A DNA stretch of 64,000 nt from Datnioides undecimradiatus (taxonomy: Eukaryota > Chordata > Actinopteri > Lobotiformes > Datnioididae), in contig WARS01000036.1 of NCBI GenBank assembly GCA_008933995.1, positions 6,734,419 to 6,798,418 on the forward strand, in the 5' to 3' direction. Under the pieces are notes generated by a model. That model was not told the DNA's origin, searched no databases, and saw only the letters and a list, made by a program, of their open reading frames with translations. Position 1 is the stretch's first letter, and each line of letters begins with the position of its first letter. Shown in pieces: positions 42,601 through 52,648 of the stretch. The position numbers and the translations under genes were made by a program.

Positions 42601-45600
42601 GCTACATTAAAGATGGGAATTACCTGTTAAGAAGATTTTGTGAACTGAAAAATGCATTATATATTACAAAGTAAAATCTAAGTATGCAAAATAACTGGAA
42701 CTCTCAGATGTAAAAAAAAATATGGTTAAGTATAAAGTAAAGTATTTCCCACTGAAATTAAGTTTATTTAAATACTTATTTAATTTAAATACTTAGTTGA
42801 AAGCCAAGAACCACTTGTTGTGCGTGCCTACATGTATGTGGGCTTTAATGTGTGGCTAATGTGATTAATATACAGGTTATTTCATAAACATGATGATATA
42901 TGAAATAAATCATGTTGCCATATTCTAAGGAATAGAGTAATTGAAGTGGCATTTGATGAGTGAGCAAATGGGGCTCTTTTCACATTGCATCTTGCTGACC
43001 CCCAATTAACTACCGTCTGTTTATCTCCATTGCAGATGGTGCAGAGGAAACGTTTTCTCTCAGTCATGGCCATAATTGCCTCCACATCCCACCCACATCT
43101 GTATTTCAATCTGATGACGCATTTGTTGATGACAGATTTGTTATTCATATATGTGCTATGATATCTTTTATTTGATAATCATAGTCCATTAAAATATATA
43201 CTGCAATAATAATTAACCATATGTTTAAAGGTATTATTATATGTGTTGTGTTGTGTAAATATAATGTACAAATACGTATACCAAAACCTTGTGGATAATG
43301 ATTATGATTATCCAAGATAAACTGTATAATAGCAGTATATTTTATTTTTATGCATTTCAAAATATTTCAAAATATTGACATCTACAAAAACTGCTGATGG
43401 TAAAATATTATTTTGGAGTGTTTTCCAGGAGTGTTTTCATAGTGCGTTGTTGAACAAGAAACCACTTCCTCAAATAAGAGATGACATGCATTTGGCAGCG
43501 AGGCGCATCACATAAAACATCAAATGCCACAACTACATGTGTAGTCATGTTGATTGCAGGTCTGCTGTGCTTGTTCAACTTTCCGTTTTTATAACACAGT
43601 ATTGTCAGGCGTGACCTTTTTCTGCCTGGTTTATTTTTCATTTTTACATCTGACTAAATCTCTATTTTCTCTATGATTTACTATAGGAACAGAAGAAGGG
43701 CCGAGCTCTTAGAAGAAGTATGAAAGAGGCGTTTGCAGAACAGCAGCAGTCTAATGGGAAGGCAGTACAAAATTCTCACAAAGCCTTACCCACAGAGCTC
43801 CTGAAAGGCTCCTGCACCTCAGGGAAAGAAGTGTCTCCACTGAAGAGCTCAAAGAGTATGAAAAAACCTAAAGTCACATCAAAAGGCAAAGAGAACATTA
43901 CCAAGCAGTCCAGTAAGATCAAAACCCATAAAGATGGACAAGCTCGAATGGAAACCTCTCATTTTAAATCACCACATGATGCGGGCAAGCTCTCCAAGTC
44001 AAGCCATGAAACTCCACAGTCTGTCCATTCAACACTGACTGAAGCACGGCAAAGACTGACTGAGTTGAAGGAAATGACTAGGAGGAATCAAAATCTGAAA
44101 GAAACTAATAAAAACAAAGAGGATTTAAAACCCAGCACTTTGAAAAAAGATTTAACACCAAAAAAGGAGAAAAAGAAATCATCGGCATTGGACAAGACAT
44201 CTCCTATTATTAAGGTCAGTAAAGAAAAAGAAATTACCAACATATCGGTCCAAACAGGGAGTTTAATATCTTTAGAAAACACAGCAAAGGAAGATGCAGA
44301 AGCCACTGACATCAAACCTGTTCAAGTGGAGATGCAACAGGAGGCACAGCATGTCAAATCGACTCCAACAAAAGATTTGCACAAGGTTAAATCTGCAAAA
44401 GGTCAAAGTAAAGCACTTAAGATACCTGTGAAGCAAGAAACCACAACTGCCACAAAACCTGCTCAGGATGATACTAAGAAATTCCTAACTGTGAAATCTA
44501 CACCTGTGAAAGTTAAGGGGAAAGCACAACAGGTCAAATCCACACCAGTCCAAAATCAGAGGGAATGTGCAGAAAATATCCCATTTGAAGGTAAAAGCAA
44601 AGGAAGAGTTGCTAAAAATAACTTAAAGATAACCCAGAACACAGCTCAAAAACTTAAAGGTAGAACTGAAGATAAGCAGAAGATCCCTGATGGAGACAGA
44701 AGTGAAGTGAAGGACAAAAAGACACCAAAAGAGTCTAAACTTAAGGTAAAGACAAAACCAGGGGGACAAGAAGGAAAGGAAGTCAGAGTTAAAGGAGAAG
44801 CCGATGCAAGCTCAAAAGATAATACAAGGGCCAAGATGCAGAGTAAGCAGAATGAGGCTTCCAGCCCGCTTTTATCACAGCAGGATACACCTATTGAAGT
44901 GGTCTGTAACCCCAATTCCTCACAAAGCCCTAAGAGAACAGAGGTGGTTTCCGTCAGCAGTGCCAAATCCCTGCAAGGCCCCGAATTTGTTGATAGGGAT
45001 CTACTCGTCTCTGAAAGAGACAGAGTGGATGCTCAGGGCCTGACTGAAGAAAAGCCCAAGTGGGGGGAAATTCTCAGTAGTGCAGCTTCTCTTCTTCCTG
45101 CTGCTGGGGTAGCAGGTGCATCCATGGCGGTCCTCAATGAGGCAGTGACAAGCATAGGGTGTTTCCAGTCAGACAGTGACACCATTACCTCAACGCCACC
45201 AAAAACAACCAGTCAAGTGAAGCAGTTTATTAAGCAGAGTGCAATCATGCAGCCTTCCTTTTCCTCGACATTGTCCCATCTTTCTTCAACAGAAGCATCA
45301 AATCCAGCAGAAGAAAAAAAAGATGTCCAAGTGTGTGTCCTATCAGAGTCAGGGAATGCAGAGGAGGAAAGCAAAGATACCGCTCGTGATCAGTCAAAAC
45401 TGAAAAGTGAAATGTCTGAGATGATCAGCGATGAAGACATTTCCCATACAGAGGTAAAGAGCGGCAGCACAGACACAGAAACGTCCCAGGAAGAAGATGA
45501 GAAAAGCAACAAAAACTCTGAAGAAGATGAGGAGAACAAGGGAGGGGAAATAGAAGAGGAAGAGGAGGGAGAGAGTGGAAGTGGTGTGGAGAACAAAGAA

Positions 45601-47721
45601 GAGCAGGAGGGAAGTGAAAGTAGCAGTGATACAGAAGAGGAAAAGGAGAGTGTGTCTGCAGAGGGCGAGGAAGAGCAAGACACTGGAAGTCCAGGCTCCA
45701 GCAGTGAGGAAGAGGATGAAGGAAGCGAGAAAAGTGACGTTACTGAGGCTGAAACAAAGGAGGAAAACAGCAGTGAGGAAACAGGTGAAGGAGGGAGCGA
45801 CTCTGAGTTAAGTGAAGCTGCAGAGGATGAAGAAAGTAAAAGTGAAGACTCAAGTGATGAAGAGAGTAAAGAGGAGGATGAGAGTGAGGCGAGTGAGGAT
45901 GAAGAAGATGAAAGTGGTGAAGAGTTGGGGAGTGCTGGCAGCACGAGCAAAGAGTCAGAGGAGGAAGAGGAGGAAAAAGAAAGTGACACTGTAGAGACTG
46001 ACTCTGAAGAAGAAAATGAGGTTGATGAAGATGAAGAAGGTGAAACTGAGGAACAAAATTATCAAGATTCTACAGAAAGTGAGGATGAGGAGAAAGACTC
46101 AGAGCAAGATGAAGAAACAGGAGTAGAGAACGAGGAGGAAGAGGAAGACAGTGAGGCAGACGACGAGGAGGACGATCAAGATGGAAAGAGTGATAATGAA
46201 AATACAGAGGAAGAGGAGGGTGAGGAAGCAGCATCTGTGGATGAGGAGGAAGCGGAAGATGAGACTGCAGAGGAAGAGGGTAAGGAGGATACAGAGGAGG
46301 AGGAAGAAGAGAGTAAGGAAGACACTGAGGAAGAGGAGAGTAAAGAAGATACTGAAGAAGAGGAGAGTAAAGAAGATACTGAAGAAGAGGAGAGTAAGGA
46401 AGATACTGAGGAAGAGGAGAGTAAAGAGGCTACAGAGGAAGAGGATGAGGAGAGTAAGGAAGATACTGAGGATGAGGAGAGTAAGGAAGATACTGAGGAA
46501 GAGGAGAGTAAGGAGGATACTGAGGAAGAGGAGAGTAAGGAGGATACAGAAGAAGAGGAGAGTAAGGAAGATAACGAGGAAGAGGAGAGTAAGGAGGTCA
46601 CAGAGGAAGAGGAGAGTAAGGAGGCCACAGAGGAAGAGGAAGAGGAGAGTAAGGAAGATACTGAGGAAGAGGAGAGTAAGGAGGATACAGAGGAAGAGGA
46701 GAGTAAGGAAGATACAGAGGAAGAGGAGAGTAAAGAAGATACTGAGGAAGAGGAAGAGGAGAGTAAGGAGGATACAGAAGAAGAGAAAGAGGAGAGTAAG
46801 GAAGATACAGAGGAAGAGGAGAGTAAGGAAGATACAGAGGAAGAGGAGAGTAAGGAAGATACAGAGGAAGAGGAGAGTAAAGAAGATACTGAGGAAGAGG
46901 AAGAGGAGAGTAAGGAGGATACAGAAGAAGAGGAAGAGGATAGTAAGGAGGTCACAGAGGAAGAGGAGAGTAAGGAGGCCACAGAGGAAGAGGAAGAGGA
47001 GAGTAAGGAGGGTACAGAGGAAGAGGAAGGTGAGGAAGAAGCATCTTCAGATGTAGGGGAAGCTGAGAATGAGACTACAGAGGAGGAAGAAAAACATGGT
47101 GAGGAGGAAGAGGAGGAGGAGGAGAACCGAGAGAGTGAAGCTGGGGAGGAAAAAATAGAGAGGAAAGAGCAAAATATTGTAACTAGTAAAAAGGTGATGG
47201 TAGAGAGTGACGAAGAGGAAGAGGGGGATGAGGAGGAGGAGGAAGAGGAGGAAGAAGAAGAGGAGGAAGAGGAGGAAGAGGAGAATGAAACAAAGACCGA
47301 GACAAAACTGATGGATCAAAAAGAAACAAAACGGAAACAAATGGGAGGAAAGAAAGATAATGAATCTGAGGAGAGTGAAGATGAGAGTGAGGAAGAGGCT
47401 AATGAAGAAGTCAGTGATGAAGAGGAAGAAGAAGAGAAGGAAAAGGAAAAAGTGGGAAACACAAATGTTGAGGAAGAAGGAGATGAGGAGGAGGAAGAAG
47501 AGGAGGAGGAAGAAGAGGAGGAAAACGTCAAATCAACAAAAACAAAGGTGGACAGACAGAAGTCTCCTGAAGTTTCTCCCTCAGGCAGAAAAGACAAACA
47601 AGAGAAAGAAACTCCCAAACCAGCACCGAGGACGAAGCAGACAGGTGCCGGGGAGAAGAGACCAGACGACTCTCAGGAGTTCTGGAACGATGTGCTGCCG
47701 CAGTATCTCGACCTGCAGTGA
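36690..47721 (+). CDS. rpgr: RPGR (retinitis pigmentosa GTPase regulator), ORF15-type, complete
   Basis: RPGR works at the ciliary transition zone and photoreceptor connecting cilium. Coding exons: 36690-36720, 36999-37124, 37249-37341, 37865-37927, 38020-38178, 38316-38465, 38550-38708, 39442-39597, 39806-39930, 40048-40254, 40895-41453, 41558-41649, 43687-47721. All are GT-AG and in phase, giving 1984 residues. Residues 11 to about 375 form the RCC1 propeller, with recurring blade motifs such as [30 protein letters not shown] and [16 protein letters not shown], and CGGEHT-type blade ends. Exon 11 is a Ser/Pro-rich linker. The last exon (641-1984) has a Lys-rich part, a Glu-rich repeat region and the conserved C-terminus [15 protein letters not shown]. 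Mammalian constitutive exons 16-19 with a CAAX end were not seen. The start has A at -3. Confidence 0.95.
43687..47721 (+). CDS. rpgr: RPGR terminal ORF15-like exon
   Basis: This single 4035-bp exon encodes 1344 residues, far longer than the roughly 570 residues of human ORF15 (from memory). The first third is Lys/Ser/Thr-rich with a repeated VKSTP motif. From about 45500 it is dominated by Glu, Asp and Ser. The last 60 or so residues turn basic and end in the conserved [14 protein letters not shown]. In mammals this basic domain recruits TTLL5, which polyglutamylates the acidic part. The coding strand is strongly purine-rich, and other frames stay open for hundreds of bases as a consequence. 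The stop TGA is at 47719-47721. Confidence 0.92.
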   Translation, partial: EQKKGRALRRSMKEAFAEQQQSNGKAVQNSHKALPTELLKGSCTSGKEVSPLKSSKSMKKPKVTSKGKENITKQSSKIKTHKDGQARMETSHFKSPHDAGKLSKSSHETPQSVHSTLTEARQRLTELKEMTRRNQNLKETNKNKEDLKPSTLKKDLTPKKEKKKSSALDKTSPIIKVSKEKEITNISVQTGSLISLENTAKEDAEATDIKPVQVEMQQEAQHVKSTPTKDLHKVKSAKGQSKALKIPVKQETTTATKPAQDDTKKFLTVKSTPVKVKGKAQQVKSTPVQNQRECAENIPFEGKSKGRVAKNNLKITQNTAQKLKGRTEDKQKIPDGDRSEVKDKKTPKESKLKVKTKPGGQEGKEVRVKGEADASSKDNTRAKMQSKQNEASSPLLSQQDTPIEVVCNPNSSQSPKRTEVVSVSSAKSLQGPEFVDRDLLVSERDRVDAQGLTEEKPKWGEILSSAASLLPAAGVAGASMAVLNEAVTSIGCFQSDSDTITSTPPKTTSQVKQFIKQSAIMQPSFSSTLSHLSSTEASNPAEEKKDVQVCVLSESGNAEEESKDTARDQSKLKSEMSEMISDEDISHTEVKSGSTDTETSQEEDEKSNKNSEEDEENKGGEIEEEEEGESGSGVENKEEQEGSESSSDTEEEKESVSAEGEEEQDTGSPGSSSEEEDEGSEKSDVTEAETKEENSSEETGEGGSDSELSEAAEDEESKSEDSSDEESKEEDESEASEDEEDESGEELGSAGSTSKESEEEEEEKESDTVETDSEEENEVDEDEEGETEEQNYQDSTESEDEEKDSEQDEETGVENEEEEEDSEADDEEDDQDGKSDNENTEEEEGEEAASVDEEEAEDETAEEEGKEDTEEEEEESKEDTEEEESKEDTEEEESKEDTEEEESKEDTEEEESKEATEEEDEESKEDTEDEESKEDTEEEESKEDTEEEESKEDTEEEESKEDNEEEESKEVTEEEESKEATEEEEEESKEDTEEEESKEDTEEEESKEDTEEEESKEDTEEEEEESKEDTEEEKEESKEDTEEEESKEDTEEEESKEDTEEEESKEDTEEEEEESKEDTEEEEEDSKEVTEEEESKEATEEEEEESKEGTEEEEGEEEASSDVGEAENETTEEEEKHGEEEEEEEENRESEAGEEKIERKEQNIVTSKKVMVESDEEEEGDEEEEEEEEEEEEEEEEEENETKTETKLMDQKETKRKQMGGKKDNESEESEDESEEEANEEVSDEEEEEEKEKEKVGNTNVEEEGDEEEEEEEEEEEEENVKSTKTKVDRQKSPEVSPSGRKDKQEKETPKPAPRTKQTGAGEKRPDDSQEFWNDVLPQYLDLQ
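46290..47040 (+). repeat. 27-bp coding tandem repeat in RPGR (ESKEDTEEE units)
   Basis: There are about 25 copies of a 9-residue unit with consensus ESKEDTEEE, some extended by two Glu codons to 33 bp. Variants carry DT, AT, VT, DN or GT. Longer blocks are also duplicated: sequence around 46597 recurs at 46951 (354 bp away), and sequence around 46734 recurs at 46881 (147 bp away). All unit lengths are multiples of three, so the reading frame is kept. Confidence 0.9.
47200..47290 (+). repeat. Near-pure GAG/GAA tract in RPGR
   Basis: Almost uninterrupted GAG/GAA codons encode a run of about 20 or more Glu residues. A second, shorter tract lies at about 47464-47523. The strand is purine-only over long stretches, which is slippage-prone. 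The human ORF15 purine tract is a known mutation hotspot of similar kind. Confidence 0.85.
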
Positions 47722-50700
47722 AGTTATCAAATAATAAGCACACACAGACTGAACACCCACAGCAATCAGCTGCCAAAGTGTCACACAGTGAGACCTGCAC
47801 ACTGTGAGTCACTCTCAAGCTGCTGAAAGGATGTTTTTTTTATTGTCAACAAATCCCATTAAAAGGCCAGAACCAGTAATGCATTAGACTGTCTCTCAAT
47901 ATTTTACGACTTCCCGACCCCGTCTGAGGCACTCTGCCCCGAGCCCATTTATTCCAACAAAACATTCATTCATTTCTAAAAATATGTCACAGATACATGA
48001 GCTCAGACTCACTCATCTACTAAAACACTCACTGGAAGTTTTCACAAACTTGACTTAAGCTAGAGGGAAAATAGTGAGTTTGGCAGAGTAAAGTACAGGT
48101 CCAATGTTCATCGTCAACCTGTCACCCAGGGCAATAGAGTGGCTCATTTACATGTTTAGAGTAGAACTCTACAAATTTTACTCTGACAATACTGGTTCAT
48201 TCACAATGGACCAAACGATCCAAATCAAATCATCAGTGTGAGTCATCTACATCATTCCACACATACTTCCTGCTTGTCAAAATATGGTGCCTCCATTACC
48301 CACAAAACAACTTGACCGTTCAGAGTTTGGTTGAAGATTCATGTGTGTTCTTCTAGCAGCAGCTAATGTAGCCTAAAGAAGAGATGATGGCAGTTAACGC
48401 AGCTCTTTCTAACTCAACACCTCCAGATTTTATTTCTTTTTCTGACTTGTTAAATCCTCAGCATCAACAGACGGTGCATCAGATTTCCCACAGCTCCCTT
48501 TGGAGCCACAAAAGACGTTACAACAGTTTTCACAAGCAAAAGTTTTCCACAGGACCTGTAAACAGACTTTGATGTATAAAATAAAAGTGCACTTCTCTTT
48601 TAATAGACATCAGTGGAGCTGTACGGTGCAGAGGGAGTGGCCCATATGTTTTGACTAGACAGGCAATGCTTATTAGTGGGGATGGTCTCAGCCTTTAATA
48701 ATAACACAGAATATCGCTTCACTTATCCTTTAACGATGTAAATACAAACTATGGGAAATACAAACTACTGGTCACACTTGACTTCTAAATATCAGTGAAG
48801 TTCTTTATATGCTCATAACTATTAATATTTGTATTGCTGCCTTGTCTCTGCTCACATGCAACAACATTTTTATCTATGGTTAAGATGATTATATGTCTTG
48901 TGAGACCTCATGATGAACAGTAGCAGTCAGATGTTCAGATTGTACAATCTGCACCAAAATCAAGCCCTCTTTGGGCTGTTTACTACCTTCATAGTGACAA
49001 AATCCCTGCAGTAATTAAAATGTATTTTTGGGGTTGTAGGGAATTCTTTAGCTTCATCAAAAACAGTGATTTTAAATGCTAAAACTTTAAAAAAGTCTCA
49101 AAAATACACACAAAGAGAACACCATCTAAGAGTAAATCGGTGTAAACAACATTTAAACACAACAAAACCCAGAGACAATCTTAATCCAAAATCATTGGCT
49201 GTAACACCACATCAAAGTCCTCCTGAGCCAGGTGAGCAAAGATAGAGCCTCTTAACTCTTTCTTCACCTGACCTGCGAGAAATGCTTCAGCTGAAGCAGT
49301 CGTAACGGTCGACTGTGCTCACATGTAATTATGGCTCAGGCGATCATCTTGCAGTCACCTCACCCACACGCCTCCCCTTCTCTGCTTCCTGTCAAGATAA
49401 AGAACATTTCAACACCTTCATGTGTGGACTCGCCCCCTCGAGCACTACACAGGGTCTATGAGCAAACCTCAGGCTTTGGCAGAGGGGAAAATTAAACACT
49501 GATTAGGATTTCAACTGCACTGTACTTTCACCCAGCATTCCTGCTGTGTGTTTGTGTATGTATGTGTGCGCCCCTTACAAAGCAGAGTAATAATCAGCTA
49601 TAGGCGGCATGCAAACGTCAAGTCAGAATCGATTAAATGTGCCTAGAAATAACACTACAGAAACTCTCTGACAACTCTTTGTCTATTATAGGAGACCAAT
49701 AAAGTAAAAGATGTATTACAATATGGCTGCTATAGAACATTTTATATGAATAGGGTTGCTAGGAAACAACTTGGATCCAACTTGACTTCCTACAAAGTGT
49801 TCACATCATTAGGAAAATGTGAAACAGGGAGAAAACTTCTACCCCAAAGTGACAAATCTTTCCACTGTGTTATTAATGTTTTTCATTGATGTCTGTGGTG
49901 TGTGTACCAGAGGAAAAGAACAGTTTCTGGGATGTACAGCCATTAAAAAGGAGAGCTGAGATTTCTATAAGAGTCAAGCCCAGTACACTAGTTACAAATG
50001 ATCACCCATTAAGTGCAGGATGAACCATGAACTGTATCTTCCTATCTGTAATGTAAGATATGTAGTCTTAAAATGTTCATAATGACCAAAACAATAACTT
50101 TTTGACTAAATTAAATTGATATTAGACCAGTAAATGGGTTTAATATCCTTCATGATTAAGGGCAATAAACAAAAGAAATGCAAGTCTTTTGTTGTCTAGT
50201 GACTGAAGTCTATGTTCCCTTAGACAATAGCTATTTTTGTAACTAATAAGATGGTATAATGACACGACATGACACGTCAAAATGCCTGCCATGGGAAAGA
50301 TCAATGCACCTGATTCATTTGAGAACATTAAAGAAACAAAGGTGCTCTGATGCTTGTGAGGCTGTCAAGTTCAGGTTAAAGAGAAAAACTGGTGAAGCTC
50401 ATCAAAGAGACACGAATGAGAAAATGCACGAAAAGAAACACAGTCTATTTTTCCAATGTTACTTCATTAAAATTCTGCCTGGGTTGTTTTGCAACTAGTT
50501 TCCCGATACTGTAGATGAAAAAGCGATCAATCTACTCGTCACTTTAGGCCAGTTTTTTTGGAGCTCTTCTGTTGCCTCCTAGTGGTTGAAAAATGGGTCA
50601 TTTTTGCCACAAATGCAGACAAAAATGTTAAAATCCAAGATCTTGTCATTTTAGGCAAATTAATTAGTAAAATTTAGAGTCAACTAAATAACAAGTCATC

Positions 50701-50937
50701 AGTTGCTAAATAAATGTATCAGTGCAGGGGCCAGTTGCAGTCATCTCAGATGTCATTCACACTCAGATTTGCTTGCCTCTTTACTTTCTATGCAGTTTGT
50801 TTTGTCATGGTACGTTGTAGCATATCACGAGGGCAACAGTGGAAAAAATTGTTGAGATCTTTGACATAAACAACTCTCTGTTGTCCAAAGAGGAATTCAG
50901 TCTCAGAGGCAGGTGAAACATACAACAAACGCAAATG

Positions 50938-50981
<44 letters not shown>

Positions 50982-51429
50982 TGACTCCTTCGTGGGGTCC
51001 TTAGTTTGGGGACCACAACCTTTATCTGTAACATTGCATATTATTTTACAAGTAGGTCATGATTTTTAGGTTGTGTGGTTATTTAAGTAAAGTAGGCTAC
51101 CTCAGATCTGTACTTATGTAACTGAATGAATGCACAACCACTGCACAGTGGAAGAGTTGAGGGCCTTTTCATTGGAGACTTGGGTTGACTCCTGTTGGTT
51201 TAGTCTCTTGCGGTGATTAATCGAGTACATGTCACAGTTGACCCACAGAGGGCTGGCACAACCTCCCCGATCTGACTCGCCTCGCGCCGGTGGCCGGGCC
51301 TGACTGTATTAGGAGAATCCTCCCTTGTTTCTGGAGCAAGAGGCGGGCCTTTAGAAAGCAGGAATGCGCTGGAAGTTTTCCTGCAAGCTCCCCTTCACAT
51401 GTTGAAGAGCGTCCATCCCGCGTCTCAAT
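47722..51429. other. RPGR 3'UTR and RPGR-SRPX intergenic region
   Basis: It probably begins with the RPGR 3'UTR. Candidate poly(A) signals are ATTAAA at 47858-47863 and AATAAA at 48580-48585. The rest is AT-rich with a (CA)n repeat at 50941-50979. CpG-rich sequence just upstream of SRPX (about 51240-51430) probably contains its promoter and 5'UTR. I searched for RPGR exons 16-19 equivalents and found none. No other gene was recognised. Confidence 0.5.
50941..50979. repeat. (CA)n microsatellite
   Basis: About 19 uninterrupted CA units between RPGR and SRPX. Confidence 0.95.
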
Positions 51430-52614
51430 ATGGACATGTGGCCGCTGGTGCTCCTGTTCGTCCAGCTCTGCTTCTGCTCAGGCTACGAAGGTAAGGGCCG
51501 ACAAAGTCCCCCCATTCAGCTCTTTTGACGTGACTGACCCTGCAGCTGGAGCCCGGAGGATAGAATAATCGAACAGTTTATCTTTGGATTGATGAAAAAG
51601 TATTGGATATCGGTGTTTTGAGGCTGGATTAAAGGCTGTGCGTTGCGGGAAGTTTTTTTTAAAGTCACTTTGTGTGCGTGATGCATTTGAGGCTTCTTAT
51701 CCACACCGCTTGGTTTACGGTGAACCGCGTTAGTGTTTACGTGGAGGGGGTGGAAAGCGGGGGGAGTGCAGTGTGCATCTGGGGGACGTTTCTATGCACA
51801 GAGCTGAGTCTGTGGCACTAATGAAAAGACCGCATCTGCAGTGGAGTCTAACTCTTACTTTCTTATTCTCTACACTTTTAATGCTTCGCTCAGATTCCGA
51901 TTCATCAACTCCTTTGAATGAAAATGCAGCTAATGAGCGTCTGGAATGATTTACAGTACTTTTACTGATGAGTTTCTTTCCTGGTGTTAAGTAAAGACAG
52001 AGGGACTCTGTTTCTCAGACACACACAAACACAGAAGTGGAGCTGGGGGGATCCGTTGATTAATTGATTAGGTGATTCATAGAAAATTAATGGATTAAAG
52101 TCCTTCTCATCTTCAAGCTTCTTCAGCATGAGAATTTGTTGGTTTTGCTTTTTTTTATCTCTGTAAATTGAGTATTTTGCGGTTTGGGACTGCTGAATGA
52201 ATCTCCAAATTTGATAAAGACTCTGAGAAACTGAGTTGGATGATGAAACGATGAATCAAAGTAGTAGCAGCAAGAGAAGCCATGGTAAAAATATTGGTTA
52301 GTTGCAGACATCCACTGAGGTGTAGGTTCCAACTTAAGAAAACACTCAGACTCTCCAGATAGATGGAGCCAGACAGAGCAGGGCCTGTAGCCTGCAGTGA
52401 GGAGCTGAAATGACTTCAAAGCTCAAGTTTGGATGGAGTAGTGTGTGTGTGTATGCATAGTCACAGTGGCTATGTGCCTGTAGATGGTTTGAGAGTGGCT
52501 CACCACTGCTGTATGATCATACAGGCTGAAACATGAAGGCAAGCTGCAGAGCAGATTTACACTGACAGGCTAAAAACTGCCTGTCGAGCTGACAGTGAAC
52601 ACTCTGGTCTGTAC

Positions 52615-52648
<34 letters not shown>

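Noticed and set aside
46176-46982. A 268-residue Ser/Leu-rich open frame antisense to the RPGR repeat
   Set aside because: It is the reverse complement of the Glu-codon repeat (CTC/TTC/CTT); there is no start context, domain or independent conservation to support it.
46151-47056. A 301-residue Arg/Lys-rich open frame on the plus strand overlapping the RPGR repeat
   Set aside because: It is the shifted frame of a GAG/GAA/AAG repeat, which rarely produces stop codons. Its residues merely mirror the repeat, and the RPGR frame ends in a conserved C-terminus.
51290-51568. A 92-residue open frame overlapping SRPX exon 1 in another frame
   Set aside because: It has no recognisable domain, does not start at a clear ATG, and crosses the SRPX donor at 51490. 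The SRPX frame gives a good signal peptide and a spliced continuation.
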